DNA from: Vitis vinifera
Lineage: Eukaryota; Streptophyta; Magnoliopsida; Vitales; Vitaceae
Direction of reading: 5' to 3'
Length of the DNA: 64,000 nt
Assembly (NCBI RefSeq): GCF_030704535.1
Contig: NC_081809.1
Coordinates: forward strand, 1,286,501-1,350,500
The notes beneath the pieces were generated by a model that was not told the DNA's origin, did not search any database, and saw only the letters and a program-made list of their open reading frames with translations. Shown here one piece after another: positions 1 to 12,300 of this stretch. Both the position numbers and the translations under genes were made by a program. The first letter of the stretch is position 1, and each line of letters opens with the position of its first letter.

Positions 1-388
1 ACTGGCCCTTCCCCATGACAGGCGTTCTTTCTAGGTTCAAGTCCTTGGCTTACACAGCACACAGTTCTTAGGGGAGTGGTCATATCTGTTGTTTTATCCA
101 GTCTTGCAAAGCAAGGCGATTGGGTTTCTATATTATCTGAAAATTCTCATCATTGGAGATCCATATAAGTATTTCAGGTGGCATAGGGGAAACATAGTCC
201 ATACCATGGTTAATGTGACATCTAATATATTTTTGTCTTTATATCTTGTTCTTTTCCTAGTTTTGATGGGTGTTGTGATTGTAACTTATGGAAATTCTTT
301 TTACTTCATTTCTTGTCATCTTTCTATGTCCATGCTATTTGACTTGGTTTTGCGCCATTTGCATTAACTGATCATGCTGTGGACTCAG
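1..388 (+). other. Probable intron (gene continues off the left edge)
   Basis: Sequence before the first confidently read exon of the membrane-protein gene. It is T-rich and ends in a good acceptor (…ggactcag at 381-388). An open stretch at 89-367 has no ATG start and is hydrophobic only because the sequence is T-rich, so I read it as intron. A short upstream exon near 22-66 cannot be excluded. Confidence 0.5.
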
Positions 389-3300
389 GTTTGAGACTGT
401 TGATCTGACGAAAAGGTTGCTTATACCAATCATAGTCCTTCAGAATCATAATCGATATAATATCTTGGACAAAGGCCAAAATAACAGCATAGACATTGAA
501 GCAATTGAGGCCGAGGTCAGTTGTTTACTCTGGATGATATCTATTACTTGTTTGCTTGCCTTTGGGTGGTGATATGCCTTAATTAATGAGTAGCAGTATC
601 CTGGTTATTGCACTATCTTGCACTCCCTTTTTGCTGAACTATTTTGATAATTTATTATGGTTGGAGTCAATGAAAGCAGCAGAAAAATTAGCATTAACAC
701 TGATCCTATAGTCCTTGTCTAAAAAAACAAAAGAATAGCTATTATCTAAACAAGCAGATGTCAGAATGAGGAATGTACAGTTCTGAGATGTTAAATTATG
801 CCAGCTTTTTCCTCACACTTGGATGGATCAAGTTAGTTATTCAGTCAAAAATGAACTCTAGCTTCTTTTATTTCATTGGCCAAACCCCATTCCTGACCCT
901 ACCATGGGGTGCCTAAGCAGGATGCAAATACACATCCTCCTCTGTTCATGACTGAACAAGAATGAACTCTAGCTCCTCTAATTCCATTGTCCAAATCTCA
1001 TTTCTGCCCCTGCCATAAGGTACTCAAGTGGGATGCGAATATACACTCCCCTGTGCATGACTGAACATGAAATGGGGTAATGAATATGGGAGTTGCTCAG
1101 TCTGATTTACTCTGGGGCCAAGGAAGACACTACTAACATGTAATTATTTGATGATGCACAAAAGGCTTAGTTAGCAAGTAAAGTGTGGATTTGTGAATGT
1201 TAAGGACAATAGGAATTCAGAGGAAAAAATTGGTTTTGACTATTGAAGAATTCGAGGAAGGATATATCAGGGTTGCTTTGAAAATGAAGATATTGGTTGA
1301 AAGCTTATTGGATGGTACTAGAAATTGGTTGAACCCCTACATTTAATTGCTCAGAGTATCTTAGGAAAAGAGTTGTGAATGAACCAATGCCATTTCACTT
1401 GATAAAATTAACATCTATGGTAAATGATCTCCAATCAAATGTCGACGTGAACTAATATTTCTTACAAAATAGTTCATCAGTAGGAGTGACGAAAATGTTT
1501 CTTGGTTTATTGACTGCTCTATCATGGGAAGGTATTTGTTCCTTGTTATCATGGGCCCACAGTTTCTTTGATTGATTATGTTTTTTCAGCTAGATATCTT
1601 TGAATGATTAGATGGAGGGGGTCCTCCAAAGCTTTTACTAACTTTTAGGACATCCAGAATTTGGCCCTCTTGTGCTGGAGCAGTTGATTGAGGGATTTCA
1701 TGGACATTTTTCTTGTCCTGTTCTATTATGTTATTGATTTGTGGAAAGTAAGGATGTTACTTTGAGTAGTAGGGGGTCCTTAAAGTTTTCATGCTTGATG
1801 CTGCACTTGCAATCAGAACTTTGTCTGAATATTTATGTAATCACATAATTGCATTTAATAATCCAGTGTCTTTGTTACTTATTATGTTGTTATTTTCAGG
1901 TTAAAAAGATGGTTCATTATGGTCAGGAAGTAGTAATTGTTGGGGGTTCACATGCACTACATCGCCATGAAAAGTTGACAATTGCCGTTTCAAAGGCAAT
2001 GCGAGGCCATTCCCTGCAAGAAACAAAGAAGGATGGACGTTTCCATGTTCATACAAAGACATATTTGGATGGTGCTATTCTCAAAGAAGTGGGTTCTGCC
2101 TTCATTATTTTTATTTATGTTAAAATATTAAATCCCCTTTTGTTGTGAAGCATTAAGTGATGTATTCATTAATCATCTGCAGTGTGAAAATGTGTATTGT
2201 TAGCAATATAGTTTTCCATGTTAGAGAATCTCCCTGCATCTTTTTATGCTGCAATTTGTTTTTCTTTGACTGGCAATGTTTTTCAACAAGCACTAGCAGT
2301 TCAATTTAGCCACTATTTCTTTATGCCAAACTGTCTTTAAAAACACAGATTGAGCTGCTGTTTTGTTGCCCCTATCATGAATATATCAGCTGGCTTGGTC
2401 CTGTTTGGGTTCTAAAGCTGCTGCATGAGCTCTAACCTACTGGCTCTTTCCTTGTTTCTATTAGTTGCTACTTTCTGCTTCTTACAACTGGCTCTTATTT
2501 ACCCATCAAAATATGTTAGAATAGATGGTTGCATTCCTTTGTAACCTTGTTTTTCTCTTGAAAATGCTTATATCAGGAAATGGAACGATCTGCTGATGTG
2601 CTTGCAGCTGGTTTACTTGAGGTGGCTGACCCATCTCTTTCAAGTAAATTCTATATCCGCCAGGTTAGTCTAAACTTGTTGTACTTATATATTACAGAAT
2701 GTCATTAGAAGGGATTTTTAACTCAACTTTCTATCATATGGTTTCCATATTTTGCAAATCATTTATCTTAAGCAAAATTATTTTTGAGTTTCTCTTTTCT
2801 TCTTCTGTGACTTTTGCCCTAAAATATATATTCTGTATTCCCCAGCATTGGATGGATGAATCTGATGGTTCAGGTGATTCCATACTAAAGCATAAACCTC
2901 TTTGGGCTACTTATGCCTCTAAACGTGGGAAGGAGAAGAAAAAGAAAACAGAAAAGAAACAAAGTGATCTACACCGAACTTATGGAACAAGAGTGATTCC
3001 TGTGTGAGTATGCCACCCTGTTGTGTTCACAAGTAGTTAAATCTTATAGTAATTGATGCATTTTTCATTAAATAAGAAGTAACTAAAGATCAATAGAAAT
3101 TGATTCCCTTCATTGCCTTTCATAAAAAACTAAAAAATAAAAGAAAGGATACTCACCTGGGTTTTAAGTATTGACTTTGGTTGATACAGCTCTGACTCAG
3201 AATTCATCAATATGGTCTTGTGGTAGACAGAACACTGAAATACAAATTCAAATCAGACCTTTTTTTGGTACTTTGATTAGTGTCTAATGGATGGATTCCA

Positions 3301-6300
3301 AAAAATGTTGTAAACATACCAACCCCAAGCCAAGAATCCTACTAACCCCACAGCAAGGCAGGGCTTGGTGGATATGATCTTCAATGCAATACTTCCAGTG
3401 ATCACATCAATTACTTGTATTTGTTTTTTTATTGAAGAATCCAACTAATATCATGCTCAGTGTTTGGAAGTTCATGTGATATAGAAATTATGGTGTTCAG
3501 TACAAAAAGTAGTACTGTTCTAGCTTTGTCAGGCAACAAAACTAATCTTCACTGATTTCCTTCTCCATTTGATTTTTGAAAATGCTGCTCTCATGGAATT
3601 CCTATGAGTTACTGATGTGGGGGGGCACTTTTGAAATTATCAAGATGATGAACATTAATTTTCATTTGAAATGAAAGCCCCAAGCGACGCCCATGTAATC
3701 CCATCTGGGATTTCTATTTGTATGTCCCTGTTTTTTCCTTCTCAGTATTTCCAAGTCAATCAAACAATGCAAATATTTACTGTAGAAAATCGTTCACAAT
3801 TTTGTCCTGATGATTATCATAAGGTGTTTATCTGCACTGCTCTATTATGTTGCGTCAGCTGTGAAGTGTATGGTTTTATTCATTAAAATGAATATTCAAA
3901 TGCCACAAGGTCTCTTTTGCAGCTTTGTTCTATCATTGGCTGATGTCGATCCACACCTTATGATGGAAGATGAAAGTCTTGTATGGACAAGTAATGATGT
4001 TGTCATTGTGCTTCAGCATCAAAATGAAAAAATACCTCTAAGGTGAGTCATACAGATTTGCCTTTTTAGACATGCAGATATGTTTCCAGCTTCTCAGAAA
4101 TTATTTCTTGTTTACATTATGGTTGCAGTAATTTGTTCACATTGAAACCATATTATATGTGCCCTCAGACCCCATTGCTCCTCCCAAAAAGAAAACAGAT
4201 TTTTTAAAAGAAATGAAAAATGAAAAACTTAATGTCCGTTTGTATACACTTCTTGTTTCCAATTTTTTGAAAATAGAAAATAATAGCAACTTATATATAA
4301 AATATAAAAATGCTTATAGATTTATATTAAAAATGTAATGGTTTTTAAAAATTGATTAAAATTGAAATTTTAAAATTAGGTATTCAAAAAATTTTAATAC
4401 TGCATATCTTAAATTTTTTGAAGTAATTTTTAAGGATACAAAGTAAGTCTATACTTTTTGTATTATTATTTCTACTTTTTAAATAAAAGGTTTTATTTTA
4501 AAAAATAAAAATCAGAAAATGTATTCAAACAAAGCCTTAGGTGTCGTTTGGATATGCTTCTTGTTTTCTATTTTAAAAACTGAAGGTGAAGGGAGCGAGG
4601 GGAGCGGCGAGTGCCAGATGGGCATGAGGGCGACGAAGAAGGTGAAGGCTTCGTGGGGGTTAGGAGCAGGGCCAAGAAATGAGGCTTTGGAGTGGAATCG
4701 AAATGGTTCGATGTGGAGGTACGGGAGCAGAAAGGTAAGGAACAAGTGTTAATTGTAGAAAGGAAAGGGGGAATCTCCTCGTGGGTCAGGTTGGGTCCAA
4801 AAAGCATCGGAAGCTTCATTGATGGGTTGGAGGCTTGTATTGGGAATGCAGGAACCGGAATTTGGGAAAAGCAGTGGAAGGATAGTGGGAGGTCCTTTCT
4901 TATGGTGCGTAGCCAAAACAAGGGGGGGTTGTTTATCAGGTTAGGGGTTACAGATATGGGAAATAAAAGGTTTAGTATCTTTATCCCGAAGGGAAATGGC
5001 TCTAAAAATGGTTGGGTGTTAATGGCGGGGTTGCTACGCCGGTTGGGGTGTTACGACAGGGAAACGAGGCTACAAGCAAAAGGTGTGACGCCCCTGAGGT
5101 CATCGATGGGGAAATCCTACGCGGAAGCAGTGGTGTATTCTGAGGAGAAAGCGATAGCAGTGGCGAGGGTGGAGCTAGGTAAGAGGGATCTGAGTCGGAG
5201 TATGGGGAAGATGGCTCATTGTTTGGTGGGGAGCTGGGACACCAGCTTTGAGGTAGGGGAAGATCTGAGAGACTGGGGGACAAAATTGGCGAAACTTTGG
5301 TGTTTGAAGGGCAACTTAGGAATTGCGAAAATGGAAAGGGGCAAAGCCCTTTTAGAATTTGGGATTTTGGCCGAAGCAGAGAAAGCCCTAAAAATTGGGG
5401 GTTTCTCGTGCCTGGGGTCTCCTCTCAATTTGCAGAAATGGAGGCCCGAGTGTGGGTGTCTGCAGGAAGGTAACAAGAGGAGCGAGGCTTGGGTGCGGGT
5501 TCTGGGTTTGCCTGTCTCGATGTGGGAGCGGGATACCCTTAAGAGAATAGGGGATGCTTGCGGGGGCTTCATCGATGTCGATCACCAGACGGAGATGTTG
5601 GAAGACCTGCAGTGGGCGAGGATCTTGGTGAAGATTAAGCAGGAGAGGCTCCCCAATGAAATGGAAATTCGAACCGAGGACCACCGTTATGTGCTTTCCC
5701 TATGGTGGGAACTTAGACCGACTGTGAGAAAGGTAAGGGAGGAAAAGGGCAAAGGCATTCTGGTCTCAGATGGCGAGGACGGGGGTGAAGGCTATGCACG
5801 CGCGGGGGGGCGAGTGAGGGGGTTGGTAGGAGGCTCAAGCCTCGAGGTCCGGTTGCAGACTGATGATGGGACGAGGGGCCAGTCTTCGGGGATGGGTCTG
5901 ACTGCGGGTACGGACTCGGATCTGGTGTCGGATGGGCCCCATGAGTTGTGTGGGTTGGCGAAGCAGTGGGCCGTTGGGCCTCATGAAGTCTTTGATTCGG
6001 CTCTTCCTTGCGATTCTGGGCTGATCCATATTGGGCTGCCTTCTGACGCTGGGCGGGCTGCGAAGAAGAAGTCGATAGGAGGGGATGGGTTGGGGAGTCA
6101 AGGCCGGGGCTCGCCTCAGGTCTGTAATAAGGATGAGGCCCATGTGAGGGGGGCTCGGTTCAGTAATGGGGTAGGCCAAAGCTCTGAGGGGGGCCTTGAA
6201 CAGCCTTGGTCGTGTCTAACGGTGAAGAATGGGCTGTGGAGGCCTTCGAATGAGGAGCAAAGGGTGGTGAAGAACTCGATGACAGATGACGCCTTAATGG

Positions 6301-9300
6301 AGGAAGCCTTGAGGTATGGGACTGCCCCTAATTACTATGGTCCGTTGGTGTGTGTTCCTCCTTCTCCCCCTTCTTATTCTTATTTTTCTGGTCGGACTCC
6401 ACTGGGGGAGTGTTACGACCGTTCTGGGGTGGGTCTGGATGCTTCCCAGAGGGTAATTTTGGACCGGAGAATGGGTGAAAGGACGTTTGCAGCAATGAAA
6501 CCCATGGATCGCTGGGAGATGGGGGAAGACAATAATGGTGCGTTGGGAGCTTGTGGACAGGACCTTTGCCTTGTTGGAGAGACGGTTCCAGAAATTAGGG
6601 ACTGGAGGGAGGCTAGTTGGGAAGAGAGTGAGCTGGCAAGGTTCAGCCAGTTCTTGGGGTTCCCTACAGCGGGCTTAGAAAAGGAAATATTGGATTTTAT
6701 GGTCAAAATTAGAGAAAGAAGGGAAAAAGTGCACCGCAAGTCTCTATTAGAAAATTCGAAATTTGAGAGGGAGCTGAAGAGGCTTGAGTGTACCATTAAC
6801 TATGATGGGGGAAGGAAGCAGAAAGGCATTGTTCAAGGAAGAGGGGGCCAGTCTCCAGATGATTTATGAAGTTAAAGCTGGTGAGTTGGAACGTGCGGGG
6901 AGCTAACGATAGCTCTAAAAGGAAAGTGATCAAGGCTATGATTAGGAGTCAAAGGGCGGATTTAGTTTGCATTCAGGAGACGAAAATTCAGAATATGACT
7001 GAGGGGGTGGTGAGGAGCATCGGATCTGGAAGGTTCCTTGATTGGGGGGCCATGGGAGCCCAAGGCTCAGCGGGTGGTATATTGGTTTGCTGGGATAAGA
7101 GATCTCTGGAGCTTTTGGAGTTGGAGGTGGGTATTTATTCTATATCGTGTAAGTTGAAGACTGTTGAAAATGATGTGGTCTGGGTTTTTACTGGTGTTTA
7201 TGGGCCGTGTAATAGAAAGGAGAGGGAGTTGTTATGGGAGGAATTAGGTGCAATAAGGGGTATTTGGGATGAGCCTTGGTGCATAGGGGGGGACTTCAAT
7301 GTTACTCTATCCCAAAGGGATCGGAGCAGGCAGGGTAGCTTTAGTGGAGCAATGCGTAGGTTTGCTCAAGTTGTGGATGACCTTGTCCTCATCGATCTCC
7401 CCTTGCAGGGGGGTGTGTATTCTTGGAGTGGAGGAAGGAATAATCAGACTTGGGCGAGATTGGATCGATTCCTGGTATCCCAGGGATGGTTAGATATCTT
7501 CAGGGGGGCTGTTCAGTGTAGGCTCCCTAGGCCTACCTCTGATCACTTCCCTATCTTGTTGAAGGGGGGAGGGATGAGCCGGGGGCCCTCTCCATTCAGG
7601 TTCGAAAATATGTGGCTCAAGGTGGAGGGGTTTAAGGAGCTCCTTCGGGAATGGTGGCAAGGTGGGGAAAGAGTAGGCAGGGCTAGTTTTAGACTGGCTG
7701 CTAAAATGAAGGTGATGAAGGAGAAAATTAAAGTCTGGAACAGGGATGTTTTTGGTAGAGTGGAAGTGAATAAAGGTTTAGCCCTTCGGCAAATTGAGTT
7801 TTGGGACAGGGTGGAAAGTGGCAGGGACCTGTCAGAAAGGGAAGTGGATATGAAAAACGAGGCCAAGGAGAACTTCAAGAAGTGGGTTCTTTTAGAAGAA
7901 GCCCATTGGAGACAAATGTCTCGGGAGCTGTGGCTTAGAGAAGGGGATAAGAACACTGGGTTTTTCCACAAGATGGCTAGTGCCCATTGGAGAAATAATT
8001 TTTTGGATAGAATTATAATAAATGGGGAGGAATTGGTGGAGGAGCAGGAGGTGAGGGAGGGGATTGTCAAGGCTTTTCAGCAGCAACTAAGGGAAGAACC
8101 AGGGTGGAGAGCTGACCTAGGGGGGTTGCATCTTAAAAGTCTTGATCACAGTGAAGCTGAAGCTTTGGAGGTCCCCTTTACTGAAGAAGAAATTTTCGCT
8201 GCTCTGATGGAGATGAATGGCGATAAGGCCCCAGGCCCGGACGGGTTCACTGTGGCCTTTTGGCAAGCTTGTTGGGATTTTGCTAAGGAAGAGATACTTG
8301 AGCTGTTCAAGGAATTATATGATCAGAAGTCTTTCGCAAAAAGCCTGAACGCCACCTTCTTGGTCATCATCCCAAAAAAAGGTGGGGCTGAGGATTTAGG
8401 GGAGTTTCGGCCTATCAGCCTGTTAGGGGGGCTGTACAAGCTTATGGCTAAAGTGTTGGCCAATAGGCTGAAATTGGTGTTAGATAAGGTGGTCTCGGTT
8501 GATCAGAATGCGTTTGTAAGGGGGAGACAAATTATAGATGCCTCTCTTATAGCTAATGAGGTGGTTGATTATTGGCAAAAGAGGAAAGAAAAGGGGCTGG
8601 TGTGTAAGCTGGATATTGAGAAAGCCTATGACAGCATCAGTTGGAGCTTCCTTATGAAGGTCTTGAGTAAGATGGGCTTTGGATCACGTTGGATGGATTG
8701 GATGTGGTGGTGTTTTTCAACGGCAAAATTTTCCGTCCTTATTAACGGGGCTCCAGCAGGTTTCTTTCCCAGCTCTAAGGGTTTGCGTCAAGGAGACCCA
8801 ATTTCTCCTTATCTTTTCATCTTGGGCATGGAAGTGCTGAGTGCACTCATCAGGCGGGCAGTGCAGGGGAACTACATCTCTGGCTGTAGGCTTAGAGGCA
8901 GAGGGGGGGAAGAGATAATGGTGTCTCATTTGCTCTTTGCAGACGACACTATTATCTTCTGCGAGGCCAGCAAGGACCAATTAACACATCTTGGATGGAT
9001 CTTGGCATGGTTCGAAGCGGCTTCTGGGTTAAGGATTAATCTGGCCAAGAGTGAGCTGATACCAGTAGGGGAGATTGATAATGTTGAGGAAATGGCGGTG
9101 GAGTTAGGCTGCAGAATTGGAAGCTTCCCGGTTAAATATTTGGGGCTGCCTCTTGGGGCTCGGCACAAGGCCTTGCCCATGTGGGATGGGGTGGAGGAAA
9201 GATTGAGGAGAAGACTCGCCCGCTGGAAAAGACAATACTTGTCAAAGGGCGGGAGAATCACCCTGATAAGAAGTACCCTAGCTAGCATTCCTATCTATCA

Positions 9301-12300
9301 AATGTCCATCTTTAGAATGCCCAAGTCTGTGGTTAAAAGGCTGGAGAAACTTCAAAGAGATTTTCTTTGGGGAGGGGGTAACACGGGTAGGAAAATCCAT
9401 TTAGTCAATTGGAAGGTGGTGTGTACGCAAAAGGATAAGGGGGGCCTTGGTATAAGGAGGATGGGGCTGTTGAACAAGGCCTTATTGGGCAAGTGGATTT
9501 GGCGTTTTGCTGTAGAGAAGGATGTCTTGTGGAAGAAGGTCATTGGGGTGAAGTATGGGTTGGAGGGTGGGGGCTGGAAATCAAAGGAAGCCCGGGGGCC
9601 TTTTGGTGCGGGAGTTTGGAAGGAAATTTTAAAGGAAATGGGCTGGTGCTGGAACAATATGAAGTTCAAGGTGGGGAGGGGGAATAAGGTTAGGTTTTGG
9701 ACTGATCATTGGTGTGGTAATGAAGCGCTGTCCCAAGTGTTTCCTCAGATTTTCGCCTTGGCTGCATGCAGAAATGCAGTGGTGGATGAGGTGTGGGACC
9801 CAAGGCTTGGCCAAGGAGGGTGGAATCTCAGGTTGGGTAGAGACTCTAATGACTGGGAGCTGGGTCTGATTGAGGAGCTGCTGTTTCTGCTAAGGGACAT
9901 CAGAGTAACCCCTGAGGAGGACTCAGTGCTTTGGAAAGGGGGAGGTTCTGATTGTTTTCGGATCCGGGGGGCTTATAATCTGGTGGCAGCCCCTAATACT
10001 CTTGCTTTTCCCGGAAAAAATATTTGGGTGGATATGGTCCCTTCAAAAGTGGCTTTCTTTGCGTGGGAGGCTACTTGGGAAAAAATTCTCACATTGGATA
10101 GGCTGCAAGTGCGTGGGTGGCAGCTTTCAAATTGTTGCTTTTTGTGTGGTTGTGAGGAGGAAAATGTAAATCACATTCTTTTACACTGTACAGTGGTTAG
10201 GAGCCTTTGGGAAATCGCCTTTGCCTTATTCGGGGTCCAGTGGGTGTTTCCAGAGAGGGTCAAAGAGGCATTGTTTTGTTGGCAGGGTTCTTTTGTGGGT
10301 AAAAAAAGGAAGAAAATATGGAAGTCCATTCCGCTTTGTATTTTTTGGACGGTGTGGAAGGAAAGAAATAGGTTAGCTTTTAGAGGGGGTTTTTTGGCTA
10401 TTCAGGTTCTAAAGAACTCTTTTGTATGTAATTTGTGGAGTTGGGCTAAGCTGTATAGGGGAGAGGAGTCCTCTTCACTTCTAGGCTTCTTGGAGTGGAT
10501 AGCGGTCCCTTAAGGGTTGGTGAGGGGTTTCTTTTTGTTGTTCCTGTGGCCTTGGGGCTGCTTAGTATACCTTTTGTATGCGGTGCGGCCTTTTGGCCTT
10601 CTTTAATATAGCTTCTGCTTTTGCCTATCAAAAAAAAAAAAAAATTTAGATTATAAAAAACATTTTGTTACTTCAAATTTAAAAAATTTTGGAAGTAGTA
10701 TTTATGGACATAAGGTAAGTCGATACTTTTTATATAAGAGTTACTATATTTTATATTAAACTTACTATTATTTTTTATTTTTAAAATTAGAAAACAGGAA
10801 GTTTATCAAAATTAGCACTTAATGAATCTGAATTTTTTTTTTTAATAAATATTAATAAAGCCTTATTTGAAGATATTACACATAGTTTCTTGGTGAATGC
10901 AATAATTTCTAATTCTAGCCTTTCTTGATTTATCATTTGTCCATCTCAACATCCTTTATTTAATTATGCTTATCATGATTTTTTTTGTTGCTTAGCTGCT
11001 CTACCTCTTGATCATAATTCATGCTGAGCTTATAGCCATCTTTGATGCATATCTCTTTGTTAGAGACATTCTGGGCTATTATCCAGGATTGCATTTATCT
11101 AGAAGTAAAAGGACTGCTCTCTGCCAGTATAATGAATAGGACTAACATATTGAGTTCTAATGTGACTCTTTAGGACTTCATGTCACCCTATTTTACTAGC
11201 AACTGAAGCTTTCATTTCTCTTGCAATATAGTCATTTTATTAGGCCTCACACGATGGTCTCAGCTTCATTATGCTAATGTGTGCATGTGGCTTAATAGTT
11301 TATTAGGCCTTATAAGATAGTGTCAGATTGAAATTATTGGAAAAGCCAGGGACTGTAACAAATCCTTAGCCTTGCAGCAAGTGGAATTCTGGGATAGGAA
11401 GGAAAGTGAGAGAATTCTGACTGTGGAGGAAACAGAGCTTAAAAAAGAGGCAAAAGAAAATTATAGAAAATGGGTGCTTATGGAGGAAATTCATTGGAGA
11501 CGGCTCTCAAGGGAAATATGGTTGAAGGAGGGGGATAGAAACACGGGTTTTTTCCATCGCATGGCAAGCGCCCACCATAGAAATAATTCATTGGATAGAA
11601 TTAAGATCAATGGGGAATGGCTGTCAGAGGAGCAGGAAATTAGGGAAGGAATTGCTAATGCATTTCATAATCTGCACTCAGAAGATATGGGGTGGAAGGC
11701 GGACATTGGGAGACTTCAGTTTGATTAGATCAGCCAGCAAGAAGCTGAGAACCTGGAGAGGTTCTTTACAGAGGATGAAATTCATGCGACTTTGATGGAG
11801 ATGAATGGGTATAAAGCCCCTGGTCTGGATGGCTTTACTATGGCCTTTTGGCAAAGCTGTTGGAATTTTGTTAAAAGGGAGATTCTAGAAATGTTCAAGG
11901 ATTTTTACGAGCATAGCTCTTTCCTCAAGAGCCTCAACAATACTTTCTTGGTTTTGATTCCCAAGAAAAGCGGGGCTGAGGACCTTGGAGATTTTAGACC
12001 TATTAGTCTCCTGGGAGGGCTTTACAAGTTATTGGCTAAAGTGCTAGCTAACAGACTGAAGAAAGTAGTTGGAAAGGTGGTTTCTACTTCTCAGAATGCC
12101 TTTGTGAGGAGAAGACAAATTCTTGACGGTTCATTAATTGCAAATGAAGTGATAGACTCGTGGCAGAAACGAAAAGAAAAGGGCCTTATTTGCAAATTGG
12201 ATATAGAAAAAGCTTATGACAGTATCAATTGGAAGTTTTTGCTGAAGGTTTTGCAAAAGATGGGTTTTGGGTCTAAGTGGGTGGGGTGGATGTGGAGCTG

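Larger units (their letters stand above)
4578..10644 (+). mobile_element. Full-length L1-type LINE in a host intron
   Basis: A 6.1-kb non-LTR retrotransposon with a G-rich 5' UTR, two ORFs that overlap by ATGA, a short 3' UTR and a poly(A) tail at 10630-10644. It lies in the sense direction within the 10.2-kb host intron. The flanking AT-rich sequences are the two halves of one MITE, so the LINE jumped into a MITE. I could not find a convincing target-site duplication because both flanks are A/T runs. The 5' boundary is approximate. The truncated copy at 11352-14148 is the same family. Confidence 0.88.

Noticed and set aside
5002-6796. Several minus-strand open frames across L1 ORF1
   Set aside because: Proline/serine-rich shadows of the G-rich sense strand.
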